From Enoplolaimus lenunculus (lineage: Eukaryota; Nematoda; Enoplea; Enoplida; Thoracostomopsidae): a stretch of DNA of 64,000 bases. The position numbers and the translations under genes were made by a program. Within the stretch, counting starts at the first letter, position 1; each line of letters opens with the position of its first letter. Below are positions 43,849 to 55,330 of the stretch, one piece after another. A model generated the notes under the pieces. That model worked only from the letters and a program-made list of their open reading frames with translations. It ran no database searches and was not told the origin of the DNA. The stretch spans positions 124,001 to 188,000 of the forward strand of contig JASANG010002323.1 in the NCBI GenBank assembly GCA_030248215.1. Reading direction: 5' to 3'.

Positions 43849-46559
43849 TCAAATAATATTTTTGTTCCAGCGCCATTTTTGCCTCAAATAATCAGGCATC
43901 TTGACTAGGAACGGACACGGAAACTGTCCTGATACTTCACACATACAGTGTCGCCGACAGTTTGAGCCAAAATCAGCTGGGTTAATCCTGCGTCGAGCGT
44001 CCAACTTTTCCCGTTCTAACACTGACCTGAAATCAAAACAACAATAATTTTTAAAATAACGGTTCAACTAAAAACAAGTAAAGCTTTTTAAAATAATAAC
44101 CATTAACCAGAAGAAACAATATCGGTATCTGCAAAATGCAAACGTTTAAAAATTTGCAAATATTCCGTTCAATAAACTATTGCTTTAAACTACTTAGCTC
44201 CATCCTCATTAAAAATTAGCGGAAACCCAAACCACTTACTCTGATTTTCCGAGAACATTTAGCAGCCGATTATGAACCATTTCATTCGTGTAACCATCAA
44301 TGTCGATTAGGACTTCTCTTCCGTCTTCTAAGCAATAAAAATAAATAACATAAATTAACACAAACAATTGAAAATTTTGCAATTCGGGCCAGTATTCATC
44401 AGGGATTAACACGTCTCACAAAATTATATATGGATCCAGTAGCTCTTGGGCAACTATTGATTTATCGCATTAACGTCTATGATTTGCGGCAAACTTAATT
44501 TTTCAAAAATTTGCATGTATATATATTATTATATACAGTGTTACTACCTCGCATTCAAAAATTATATACAGATTGGTTGGTACTGCTTATGAAATATTAG
44601 GGACAAAATTTTGATACCATTTTCACATGCCTTCTACAATGGAGCATACAATCAACACGAAACAAGGGTGCTCCGGATTGATATGTGGGTAAATCCGATA
44701 TCCATATATAAGGATCAAGCATTCTGTAAAAACTTATTGTACAAAGACATCTTTACTCATTTCCGTGTTAGTCAAGTCGCTGAATTTTTTACACCACATT
44801 AAAATGAACGATTGAAGAAAATTATTAATTTTCCCACATGTATTTTGTTTTGTCAAAATAGCCGAGTATTGCTAGACAAACATTTTTTGTTGAAAAATGT
44901 TGAGTGGCGCCAAAGTTTGATATCTGATACACTGTAACGTAAAAATGAACACAAATACATGTGTTATAAAGCTTTTGCATGACCAAAACATCAGATTCTT
45001 GTTCAGCCCAGCAAGACGCATCGAGTCAAGTTAAGATTGCATTAGAAAATTGGGTCCCGGTTGCCTGCAAATTAAGCGCTGGCTCACGGGCACCTCTGAT
45101 TTTAACTCAGTAAACATACGACTTTGTGCGACTCATAATACGTACTTCAATGTCCAAATTTAAATGTTATATCCGGTTACCATCCAGTTCCAGTAAAAAA
45201 TCACTATATCAGTATACATCATAATACATAAACTTGCCTAAGAAAGACTGGAAATACGGGAACGGTGACATGGCTTTCAAAGTAGTCAGCTGAACTTTAG
45301 GATTCTGATGCTGAAGTTGCGCCCAATGCCAAAAATGAAAATCCCTAAGACAGGTAACGCCTACTAAATAGATTGAAAGCAATGTCTACACTGGTATTAT
45401 CGGTGGATAGCAAAAATACTACGTAGCGCACCAGAAAGGGCAAGCATACGTACTATATCTGGTTTTGGATAAAATAAATTTGTGATCAAAGTTGTTCACT
45501 GGCAATTTGCAAATTCAAAACAACAGCTAGCTAACTAGATCAATGGGCTTCAAAATTACGCATCAAAAATCAATGCTAAAACAAAAAGCACCAGAAGCGA
45601 TAATCAAAAGCTAGATGCCAGGGATGTCCGCTCTCGGTCAAAACTGAGACCAGAGACCGAGAACGAGACACGGCAACCGAGACCGAGACTGTTTGATCTC
45701 GGTCTCGGACAATTTTGACCGTTACCGAGCATAAAAATAAATTTTTTTCTAACAAAAATTTTGAATTTTTTTCGTACTTCTGTGGCATTCAGGCATAAAA
45801 ATGTTGCATCTGTTCAGAATTTATAATATTAAACACAAAAATAACCCCAAAATTTTATTTTTAGCAAAAACACACTGAGAAACACAGATACAGCAATATA
45901 ACACGACACCATGCCAAAGACGACGACAAAATAGAGAGCGCTTTCAGTATCAAAACTACGCTTTCAAAGTGGATCGTCAAGCGCCAGTATATTTAAGCTC
46001 TACCAATAGTAAACGCATCTTTAGCATTTATCAAAATGATATTTCAGCGTTAATTGGAACATTTAAATTTTTGGGTACGATTCGTTAAATGTTTTAAAAC
46101 TGAAATACATCTATAAATACAACTATATGTGTTTTGACACACAATAAATATAAAAATATTACTAAAACGGCCAAGAATTTATAGTCAAAATGACAAAATT
46201 AAACAAATACAACTGCCGTTCGTTTATTGTGAACGGTTAGCAGAAAAACCGAGAACATGTGTTTATCCTTTGGTCTCCGTTTGAAACCTACCGAGACTCA
46301 AAAAACCGAAACCAAGACCGAAATCAGCCAAATGCCAAGACTTACCGAGACTGAAACTGAGATCACACATCCTTGCCAGAGACAACAAAGTGGTCATTTG
46401 ATTACAAAGTGCTCACCTTGCTCCTTTGTGCCGTTTATCAGATTCGTCATCGTTGAACACTAACAAAACAACTTTTACTGGATCACGTAAGAATATCTTT
46501 CCTTGCTCAAGATGCCAAAGGGTGTTTCTAATTGGAGCAGTTCCTTTAAGAAAAGGCAT
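43849..46559 (-). CDS. MRPS25: Mitochondrial ribosomal protein mS25 (MRPS25), complete, 4 exons
   Basis: Small-subunit protein of the mitochondrial ribosome. Exons 5' to 3': 46559-46417, 45344-45238, 44327-44240, 44026-43849. They total 516 nt (171 aa; human 173) and phases 2, 1, 2 agree. The protein starts MPFLKGTAPIRNTLWHLEQG (human MPMKGRFPIRRTLQYLSQG), continues with DPVKV, then WAQLQHQNPKVQ and AMSPFPYF (human NIPQIQYKNPWVQ, NMTPSPF), and EVLIDIDGYTNE with LGKSE. The Cys-rich tail NPADFGSNCRRHCMCEVSGQ then PCP matches the C-terminal signature; in the human mitoribosome cysteines of this tail help hold an iron-sulphur cluster. The donor after 45238 is GC (GCAAGT), a GC-AG intron. Intron 1 holds a ~0.76-kb transposon-like element. 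Confidence 0.93.
45619..46375. mobile_element. hAT-like element in mS25 intron 1, ~757 bp
   Basis: The left end CAGGGATGTCCGCTCTCGGTC-type sequence is mirrored by the right end ...GATCACACATCCTTG. The flanks CTAGATGC and CCAGAGAC agree at five of eight positions. Both subterminal regions are dense in CCGAGA/TCTCGG motifs (45,636-45,730 and 46,245-46,365). It has no open frame of note. It nearly fills intron 1 and ends 41 bases from exon 1. Confidence 0.6.
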
Positions 46560-47156
46560 TTAAAAATATCCGTATATCTTTATACAGCTGTTTCGCAATA
46601 AATATCGTTTATTTAAAATAAAAAGTGATAAATATAGGATATACCGACGTAGCCAGGAGTAAAAACAGGCAATAAAGTGTTGAAACTCGTGTTTTTCATG
46701 TGTAACCTTAACACAAATGGTTAGCCGATCTCAATGGTGTAAACCAATTTTCGAGATCTAAAAGATCCACCGCTTCCTTAATACTTGACACACTATAGTT
46801 CAAAGACAAAAACAAAGCAAACGGCACAAAATCTAAATTTGTAAAATAGCGACCTGACAATTTTTTCAAAAAATTTTCTTGTTTTAAGGCTACCGCATAA
46901 TCGCCACGTCTTTCTCCCTCGCTATGCGTTCAAAACATTGGACGCAGAATATTTCGCACTAGCTATATAATTAAGTTGGAAAACAGTTAACTACCTGTCA
47001 AACATAAGATGCTAACAGTAGCTAAACTAGGTAAAATAATTTGATAGAATGAAACACAGCCTGCTGTGACTTTTCTCTAACTTAAAAATGCTAGCTGAAT
47101 GCCGATTTTTTACTGACAAATGTTTCTTAACTATTAGTTTTGTTACAAAACAAGGC

Positions 47157-47312
47157 CAATATAAATAACAGGGGCGCAACAGTATTATAAGCTATTCCTA
47201 AGCGTAAACCTAAGCCTAAGCCTAAGTCAAGCAAAAAATTAGTCTAAAACTTACGCTTATTTTATGCTAGTCCCGCAGAAAAACGTTCCACCTTTGATCT
47301 TTACATGGGCGT
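47157..47312. mobile_element. CCTAAG-core hAT-like MITE
   Basis: Left end GGCCAATATAAATAACAGGG; right-end complement begins CGCCCATGTAAAGATCAAAG. The flanking 8-mers CAAAACAA and TTAAACAA match at six of eight. The core contains CCTAAGCCTAAGCCTAAG. Confidence 0.65.
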
Positions 47313-48132
47313 TAAACAAATAAACACATTGAGTTTAATTAACTTGATTTAGACTTAAGGCCGCCACTAATTACACTCTGGTGCAAAAGCTTGTTAAACT
47401 GTGTGAAATAAGTTTCTGTGTTAGTAATACACTCTGTCTCATTCTCGGACGAAATCTTTTTAATCTAGATGATAAGTTTGGTTTTAGCAAACATATAAAT
47501 TTTTATATTGATGCATTTCCCAGATTGCAGTAATTTACATTGCTAGTTTCTATTGTATAGAATGGTATTTAACTAAATAAAACCGTTCCGATTTTAATTA
47601 TGGCAAGAATAATTGGCCAACCATAAACAACCAATTTAGAATTGGTGCTGATGTTCGAAAATTTAAGTTCACTGAACAACGCTAGGTCGACAATGTTAGC
47701 CAATTGTCGAAATGGTTTGATGCTTTGCGAATTTAATATGTTCATAAGTTGATTACGCCACTATGCTACGACAACTTTTTTGCTTTCTTGCAGCTAAGCA
47801 GCGGCGTACTTTTAAGAGGATTCAGACCCATGCCCCACTTCTGAAAGATTGTTACTCCAGCTCGTTATCACTAGGTGACGCTGCCTGCAATGCGTTTTGA
47901 GCCTTGTAAGGTCCTCAAGTTACATTATATACTAAATGTATCTTTGTTCTTTTGCAGGTTTCTGCTTGTGAATATGAAGGCACTACATTTCCACTTATTA
48001 GTCTATATATCCACACGTCACATAAATACGAATGCATTTACTACGCGTTATATAGTGCAGTGCACAGTATGTATGTTAGCCTGCGGCATACAATTGACAT
48101 ATATAGTGGACGGTAAAAGTAGTTGGAGAGGC

Positions 48133-48270
48133 GGGCTGTGCGGCGCAGTGGTAGAGCGCTTGGCTGGGCATCCTAAGGTAGCTAGTTCGATTTCCGTTCT
48201 GTATTCCAGCTTTTCCAGCCACTAAGTTAAAAGGTCTGAAGTCCCTGTTCCTACATAGACTGACAATACC
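48133..48270 (+). repeat. tRNA-derived SINE-like sequence
   Basis: GGGCTGTGCGGCGCAGTGGT continuing AGAGCGC forms a good D-arm/A-box (GCGC stem around AGTGGTA). AGTTCGATTTCC 45 bases later resembles the B-box GGTTCGAATCC. The acceptor and T stems do not pair well, so this is a pol III promoter head of a SINE or a tRNA pseudogene, not a working tRNA. A related tail (ACTGACAATACC-like) is faintly visible at about 5,020-5,065. It lies 200 bases upstream of LSM1. Confidence 0.45.
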
Positions 48271-48377
48271 TATGACAACATTTCTATATATGAGTGTGCA
48301 TGAGTTTAGCGGTAGGTAACCTATGTACTACACTGTAGTTAAATCTTTGTGGCTGGTTGGTGGCTTTGCAGATATCG

Positions 48378-49738
48378 ATGACGTCTTCTCGTAAACCGGT
48401 TTTGCCTGGGAGCGCTAGCCTACTAGAAGATCTAGACAGTGAGTTTGTAAGCATGCATATAGAGGGAATTTTTGCGAGATATGTAGCATGTGCCAAAAAG
48501 TTATGTGGCATTTGTATGAAAGAGAATTAATATTTGTTTATACGTATTTATTTTGGTATTTGGTTACTTTATTTCAGTTACATATCTATAATTTATGTAA
48601 CGCCCGATTGTTCCGTTAAAGACGTGACGGATTAAACACACTTGATAAAGTAATAAATACAAATATTTTTATGTGAAGATACTTATACGCATAGCTAGAA
48701 ATACGTCGTTTCAAAGTTTCGAACGTATATTAAATATTAATTTATTTTCAGAGAAGCTAATAGTGGTTCTTCGCGATGGCAGAACACTAATTGGCATTTT
48801 GCGTTGTATCGATCAGTTTGGTATGTTTATGACTACGTACGGTTACGTCAACACAGTTTGCTACATTTCATATAGCCAAGGTTTATGGTTACCAAGCTAG
48901 AAGTTGGTATATACTGCTTCACTGAGTAGGTTTAGGCTAATCTCTACTAACTGTGAACTCTCAAGATTCTGCATATCATTACGTTTTTCAGCATAACTTA
49001 TGGCTTATATACTGCTTTGTTGTTGCTGATAGGTAAATTTAACTGAGGTTTACCAAAATTAAACTTAAAGTGTTGAGGTTTGCTTGAAACAATGAACTTC
49101 ATTTGTTTTAGCTAACCTGGTTCTTCATCGTACCGTGGAGCGCATTCATGTTGGTCAGAAATATGGTGATATTCCTCGTGGTATTTTTCTGATTCGTGGA
49201 GAAAATGTCGGGCTTATCGGAGAAATAGTTAGTATATGCTTTATTTTTTATGTTGGGAGACATATGGAGGCACTTTGCAATTTAATTAATAATTTTTATA
49301 TCATCCTGTGCTGTCAGTCACCATACTTTACCGTCCGTGATCGTCTAGTAACAAGACAAGTATAGCGCAAACCCTACTTTGAACATCTACTATCGTTAAT
49401 AATTTAGGCTAACATACGTATTCATAGATGACAGAGCACAAGTCCTGCAAATTCTACCTCTGTCCAATCTACAAAATATATGGCAATAGCACTCATACGA
49501 ATTATCAAGTGTATACTCTACAAATGAATGACGCTCGTTACTTTTGGATACTTTTTACTTTTAGGATCTAGAAAAAGAAAAGGATAGTCCATTAATAGAA
49601 GTGCCGTTTGAAGACATACTAGAAGCTCAGAAAGCTGAAATTGAAACAAAAACAAAGCTGAATGACGCAAGAAATAAAGCAATGAAAGAGCGAGGGTTCT
49701 GTGTGCAGTCGGATACGTTAATCGATGAAATATTTTAA
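48378..49738 (+). CDS. LSM1: U6 snRNA-associated Sm-like protein LSM1, complete, 4 exons
   Basis: Subunit of the cytoplasmic LSM1-7 ring that binds the 3' end of deadenylated mRNA and promotes decapping. Exons: 48378-48438, 48752-48820, 49112-49227, 49565-49738. They total 420 nt (139 aa; human 133) and phases 1, 1, 0 match. Sm1 motif: [28 protein letters not shown]. Sm2: GDIPRGIFLIRGENVGLIGEIDLEKE. The C-terminal helix contains EVPFEDILEAQKAE and ends ...DTLIDEIF, close to human ADTLDEY. The start was chosen because PGSASLLEDLD aligns with human PGTASLIEDID. An AG lies six bases before the ATG (TTTGCAG/ATATCG). It diverges from mS25. Confidence 0.95.
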
Positions 49739-49741
49739 ATG

Positions 49742-49747
49742 AATAAA
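49742..49747 (+). terminator. Poly(A) signal for LSM1
   Basis: AATAAA only three bases past the stop codon. This would give an exceptionally short 3' UTR; a later signal may also be used (AATAAA at about 50,015). Confidence 0.5.
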
Positions 49748-50981
49748 TACTCCCAAACTCACATGTTCAATTTGATTGCCATCTGCTTCACAAGAATGTA
49801 GTCACTAATCGTGTCCAAATGTGTGGTGTCAGATTCCTGTTGTTAACAACCCCAGACTGAATATTATGACCTTTGTGTAAAAATGGTGTTCTCAAGCATG
49901 TTATTACCGGTAGTGCACAATCGCTAGTTTATTTACTGCTCATAGTCGAATTGTTACAAAATTATTTTTATTCTGTGAGACTTAATTGTATCTATATTTA
50001 AATACTGGTGCAAAATAAATTTTTTGTTGCTTTGCTGCGTTAGAGCATTCAAAAGATTTTTTTGTATATAGCATTGGTCGTATAATAAGGTTTGGATGAC
50101 GCAGATTAAGTTTTATTGCTAAAAAAAGCACATTCAGAATTCGCTATCTCCGGCTCCGTAAAAGTTGCTCACCTCGATCTCAGTTGTTTTTCACCTCGGG
50201 TTCCTCCCTGGTATTAATCCAACTTATCAAAAAAAATTTTTTTGGATCCCAAGGGGAACGTGTGGCTTTAAATATCAAATTTTTCAAAAATTCAGTTTTG
50301 GGCATGGAATGATTATAGGATGTCATCAGAAGCTCAAATATGCAGAAACCTTCAAAATGCAAGCTTTTTTGGGCAAACGCCGGGTAAGGGAGAGCTAACC
50401 GATCACTTTAACAAAGATTGAATTTTTTCCGGAAAAACATTTTTTCCGGAAAAAACAACCCTGGCTGAAGCTGACGAGAAAAATTCTGCATAAAAGTATC
50501 TATTGTGGATTGGATACGCCTTGGTGGGTTAAAATTTGGCCAATTTCATTAGAGATAAGGTGAATTTAGTCATTTTTAGTTTTGTAGTTTATTGGAGCAA
50601 TACTGGAGTTTTTCAATAATTGTGTTGTTTGGATAATTTTAATTGTACGGCCGTGCCTACTAAGTCTACGCGTAAGTTCCAAAGTCTGCCAGTGAAACGA
50701 TCTCAAATGCTTGATTGAAACTCGCAAAGAATGCGTAAACTTTGACGTTTAATGATCACATCATTTATATTCGTTTGCGGGAAATAAGCTATTTGTTCAG
50801 CATGTTAATTATGTATCATACATTTGGATGCAATCCGTTGCTATTTCGTCTCAATCAGTTTCGTGTTCTGCTTTTTTGATGCTCGGACATTTAATAAAAC
50901 TGGTTTCATAGGGGGTTGAGCATGACCCCCTTAGGTCTCTTTGGCGCTATCCTTGCGAAATATCGCCAAATTATAACAATA

Positions 50982-51376
50982 CTGTAGTGACCCAAATAAG
51001 AAGGGGAGCTGATATTTATTTGACCTCTCCAGAGGGTACCCCCTGTTATTCGGTTATGGACTGTTATTTATTTTTATCCCGTCCTCCGCCACACTTCGTT
51101 ACACATATATCCGGTATTGTAACTAACCCTTGAATTGAATGTATATTTGCCTTGTATCAAAAGCTTTAGCCATAATGCAAGGTTATACTTAGGAATGTAC
51201 TTTGAAAACTTAACTACGCTTCAAAGTTTTGAATTCACCTTTATTTGGGTCTGTAGTCATTTATGCGCTACAGTTAGGAATAATTGACATTTATGGACTC
51301 TAATTAGGGTTTAGGGACTTTATGCGCTTACGGACTCTTATTAGGGATACAGACTCCTATTGATTGGTCACTGCAG
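50982..51376 (+). mobile_element. Mariner-like MITE with altered right end
   Basis: The left end CTGTAGTGACCCAAATAAGA is preceded by TA. Internal landmarks follow as in 40,561, but the last part is shortened and ends GATTGGTCACTGCAG followed by TA. About 395 bp. Confidence 0.7.
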
Positions 51377-52712
51377 TACTGGCATAATAAATACCGTTTT
51401 AGAATTGTATCTTTTATGCTCATATCAATTTGCTTGAGGGTCAGGGTACTTCCTTTAGAGCAACAAGTTAAAACAAGTACTTAAGAAACGAAAATTGAGG
51501 TTCGGAAACTCAAAAAAAAACACAAAATGGAGTTTGGATATCCGAAATATAAAATTTAATTTCGGATATCCGGATATACACGGTTATCCGGATAAATATC
51601 CGGCAAGAATTGCCGGATATCCGGATATGTAAAAATATCCGATGCCCATCACTACACTATATATGATTTACTTATATATGCTAACATTGGCAAATATGCG
51701 TACACCTAAGCGTAATGATGAGCTTATACTTAAGCCTAAACCTAGGCAAAAAATAGTCTAAAGCTTGAGCTTACTATATTGCAGTACCATAAGAAAACTT
51801 TCCGGCCGCCGGCCCTGTTCTATACATGGGACGTTTTAACTATCCAATTTCGCTTAACACGACAGCTTATGCAAATTTTACTATCGGCTATTGCTCCGGC
51901 GTATTTTACCTCTGGTTGCACCCTTCCTCAACACTCTACACATTTTGTTACACGTTCAAGAAAATGGAGTTATCTCTAATTCGTTCGGCTCTCGAAACGA
52001 TACACCGCGATGTGACTATGTGATTTTTTGAGTGAAAAGATAAGTTGGCTATATACGAAAAACGAACAAAACTATTTAGCGTGTTGTTTTCTTTGGAGCA
52101 AATATGAGTGATTTTGGGTAATCCTGAGTCAGGGCCAAAACAAATTTGTCTTCTAGAGCTAAAAAATGTACACATTTGCTTTTTGATGGAATGCTGAAAA
52201 TAAGTGTAGAATAAAAAGCTGCATATTTGAACGGCAGGAAGTTTTGATCCTGCTACGTTTATGTAACACTGCGGCAATTCGTTTTGTTTTTGCGAAGAAT
52301 TTTAACCCTCTCTCGTTAATCCTTTCGTTGCAGAATAAATAATTTATGTAGAAAGAAAATATTTACATGATTATGTGTAATTTTTAAAGTTCTTTCTGAT
52401 GATACCACGAACACCTTTATGCGATTTTTGTTCAAGTGAGCTGCCTACAAAAACTGAGTGGGTTACCCATATTAGGCTACTACCCATATATAGGCATATA
52501 TACTTCCTCTAGCGTTCCAGGTGTGGGGCAATTGAACAGGACCGTAACAGTAATAATTAGTCTATTTATATGCCCAAGCCTAAAAGGAAAAGAATGAACT
52601 TATACCTAAGCCTAAGTCTAAGCAAAAATTGTCTAAAACTTAAGCTTACTTTATTGGAAAAATCTTATTTGAAACTTTGCGTTAGCTGACACTGCTGGGC
52701 CCATTTTATGCC

Positions 52713-53471
52713 TTCACGTTATAAATGCTGCAGCAGGTTCACGTTTTGCCACGTTCTATATATTGGGTAACATTTTGTCTGCGATGTGACCCAATATGAT
52801 ATTCCAAAAACAGTGGTTGTCTGCTAACATCACGTAACGGTCACGTTTTCTTTCAATATCGTATGATATTCCCTGCATTGTATGTCAATGTCACATGATC
52901 ATTTGAAAAATGTCTATTGGGTCAGTTGCATAACTAGGTTTGCTTATGGTGGAATATCATTTGTTACTAACAGAAATATGCTGCTAGTATCATATTATAT
53001 TACAAGACAATGTAAATAATAATACTAATAATATGGCGGGAAATTTAAATTTTGGCAGGAAAATTTATAATTGCGGGAAAATTCAAATTTTGGCGGGAAA
53101 TTTAAATTTTGGCAGGAAAATTCAAATTTTGGTGGAAATATTTAAATTTTGGCGGATTGTCTTATGATACGTCTTAAACTACACGATGAAATATCATACA
53201 ATACTCCAAATTCGTTTTGCTGAATATATCATATTTGTTGCTAATTCGGAATATCATATGACATATGATATTCACCAATATGTCTGATTGTGTCATGTGA
53301 CATTAGCACACTTGTATGTTGATAGAACCTGTGTACCCGTCCTTTGTATAGCAATGTCACATGATAATCGACTTTTGTCTGTCCGTATCATATGATGGTA
53401 ACAAAAATTTATGATAATGGCGAATCAACATGTGACAAAACGTGACCCTACTGCCCCAGTTATAACGTGAA
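52713..53471. mobile_element. 759-bp element with ~40-bp terminal inverted repeats
   Basis: The left end TTCACGTTATAAATGCTGCA continuing GCAGGTTCACGTTTTG is mirrored by the right end CAAAACGTGACCC...TTATAACGTGAA. The interior has ATATGATATTCC motifs in both orientations and six copies of a ~28-bp GGCGGGAAATTTAAATTTTG unit (about 53,035-53,160). It is non-coding and its superfamily is unknown. Confidence 0.65.
53035..53160. repeat. Minisatellite GGCGGGAAATTTAAATTTTG
   Basis: About five to six copies, 20-28 bp each, alternating GGCGGGAAA and GGCAGGAAAA starts with TTCAAATTTT/TTTAAATTTT bodies. Internal to the 759-bp element. Confidence 0.8.
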
Positions 53472-53693
53472 CCCCGCATTAGGCTTAGGTTTAGGCTTTT
53501 AGTAATATGCTTATAACACTGTACCGCCCCTGTTCTTTACATTGGCCCACTGGTGTGAGGGGTACCGCATTGTTTACATTGGCCCTAACAAGTAACAAGT
53601 TGTGTTTTCTTTTTATAGAATGGTGTGAAACATGTAGTTATTATAACTTCAGTCACAAAAGTAATCCCAAGCATAATGACTCAATTAATAGTA

Positions 53694-54410
53694 CTGTAGT
53701 GACCCGAATAAGAGGGGGAGGAGTGATATTTATTTGGCCTCTCCAGAGGTATCCCCTTGTTATTCGGTTACGGACTGTTATTTATTTTAACCCAAGCTCC
53801 GCCGCCCTTCGTTACTGATATAGATCCGGTACTGCAATTATCCGTTAAATTAACCCTTTCTCACATGAATATTTTCTATTTCCCCTCAGACGTACTTTTA
53901 TGCTAGGATTCTAACTCCAGTGACTGGAGTAGGAGGCGTAAACCATCACCACTCAGCTATAGGTGCTTGACGCTCGAGCCCGAGGGGGCTCTCACGTCTT
54001 GTGGTGATTTAGTACTATGTATACGTGTTGCAATTGTTAAGCACGGTGCATATATATTATTTAACGTATATACACTGTGATGAGTTGCCTATAGGCAACT
54101 CAATGTGAGAAGGGGTTAAACATTTATTTGTCTTGTGTCAATAGCTTGAGCGACAATACAAGGTTACACTTAGGAATGTACTTTCAAAATTTAAGTACGC
54201 TTGAACGTTTTGAACTCAAATTATTTGATCCTGGCCTGGAGTTATTTATGCGCTATAATTAGGGTTAATGGACATTTATGGACTATAATTAGATTTTAGG
54301 GACTCTATCCGCTTACGTACTCTTATTAGTGATACGGACTCCAATTGAGTCGGACTCAAAATGGTGACCCCCTCTTATTACTCCTCCCTCTCTTATTCGG
54401 GTCAATACAG
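53694..54410 (+). mobile_element. Mariner-like MITE interrupted by nested element
   Basis: Ends CTGTAGTGACCCGAATAAGA and TTATTCGGGTCAATACAG with TA on both sides. The span is 717 bp; subtracting the nested 262-bp insert and its duplicated TTAA leaves about 450 bp, the family's normal size. Confidence 0.85.
53854..54115. mobile_element. piggyBac-like MITE, TTAA-flanked, 262 bp
   Basis: Begins CCCTTTCTCACATGA and ends TCAATGTGAGAAGGGG (inverted repeat of about 15 bp, one base offset). It is flanked on both sides by TTAA (53,850-53,853 and 54,116-54,119), the target-site signature of piggyBac. It contains the perfect palindrome AGTTGCCTATAGGCAACT at 54,083-54,100. It sits inside the mariner-like MITE and is therefore younger than it. 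Confidence 0.8.
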
Positions 54411-55114
54411 TATAGGGATTACGTGCCAATATACTTGTGCGATTATATTAATATTTTTAAAACACAGTGCAACCCTTATAGTTACCCGTCAGATTCAGTG
54501 AATACGAATGTCATTTTATTTAACCTATTGAGATGACGAAAGCAATATAAGCATCAATGTAACAATGAATGCGAGTGCAGAAATTATGGAAATAGCGGGC
54601 TTGCTTTATTACGGTATACAAATTTGTCGCGTGTCACAATTTAACATTACGACCCAGTAAGCGAAAAATAGCGACTCGCTCTTGTTTTAAAAGGCTCAAA
54701 AGCAGGATGTAACCGGATATTCGTTGGCTTCCGGTAAAAGTTGGTGTTCGTTTCCGTTAGTTTGATCACTTTCCGTTTCGGTTTCCGTTATTTTTACTAT
54801 TTATTTTCACCCTGCTGAAAAATTTTGGAAGGTCTATAATACGTGAAATCCATTTCCAACTATTTCCTTGGCATAAGCAATATTTCCCTGGCAAAAACAA
54901 GTAAATAAATTACATCATTAATAACACCCAAAGTGAATCATTAGTTTAGTTTTTTGTTTCAGGCTTTGGATAAAAAAATTTAACTTAATACGATGTATAA
55001 AAATGACAGAAAACAAGTACCACAATAGATTCCGGGCTACCGACAAGCAATGCTAATAAACCAACATACCACGAAAACTATACATTTAATCAAATTTACA
55101 TAAACTAAATAATA

Positions 55115-55330
55115 CTAAGTTTCCTGTAAAGTAGGTATATATTTGTTGTGCCCCAGATAGCCATTTGCCACAGTTGGCAACTGGGACGTCCAAAACGACA
55201 ATTGTTCGTAGGGGCAGTCCAAATAACTACTGGAATGCAAACTGTTTGTGATTGGTTGTTCAGGCTTGGGTGTCTTCGAGAAAACTGACGCGCAATAATT
55301 ATTTGCATTTTCCCTATTTGCAAACTGTAA
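55115..55330 (-). other. Possible terminal coding exon, unrecognised
   Basis: On the minus strand an acceptor (AAATTTACAG) near 55,330 opens a frame of about 72 residues ending TLQET and TAG at 55,115. The peptide is polar with several Tyr, Pro and Ser and looks more protein-like than most frames here. It has no recognised partner exon. It could belong to a gene upstream, for example an alternative end of the 56,430-58,157 gene, or be chance. Confidence 0.25.

Larger units (their letters stand above)
46560..48377. other. Divergent intergenic region mS25 / LSM1
   Basis: This region of 1.8 kb separates two divergent start codons. It contains a CCTAAG-core MITE (47,157-47,312) and a tRNA-like/SINE block (48,133-48,200), plus AT-rich sequence. 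Promoter elements are not evident. Confidence 0.55.
52540..53552. mobile_element. Composite: long-TIR element between inverted CCTAAG-core ends
   Basis: The left flank (52,540-52,690) reads AACAGGACCGTAACAGTAAT then CCTAAG hexamers. The right flank (53,478-53,552) is the same family inverted, ending ATTGGCCC. Between them sits the 52,713-53,471 element. The whole could be one larger member of the CCTAAG hAT-like family into which the long-TIR element inserted, or a foldback element. Confidence 0.45.

Noticed and set aside
48133-48205. Functional tRNA gene
   Set aside because: The A and B boxes are present, but acceptor and T stems do not pair; SINE or pseudogene is more likely.
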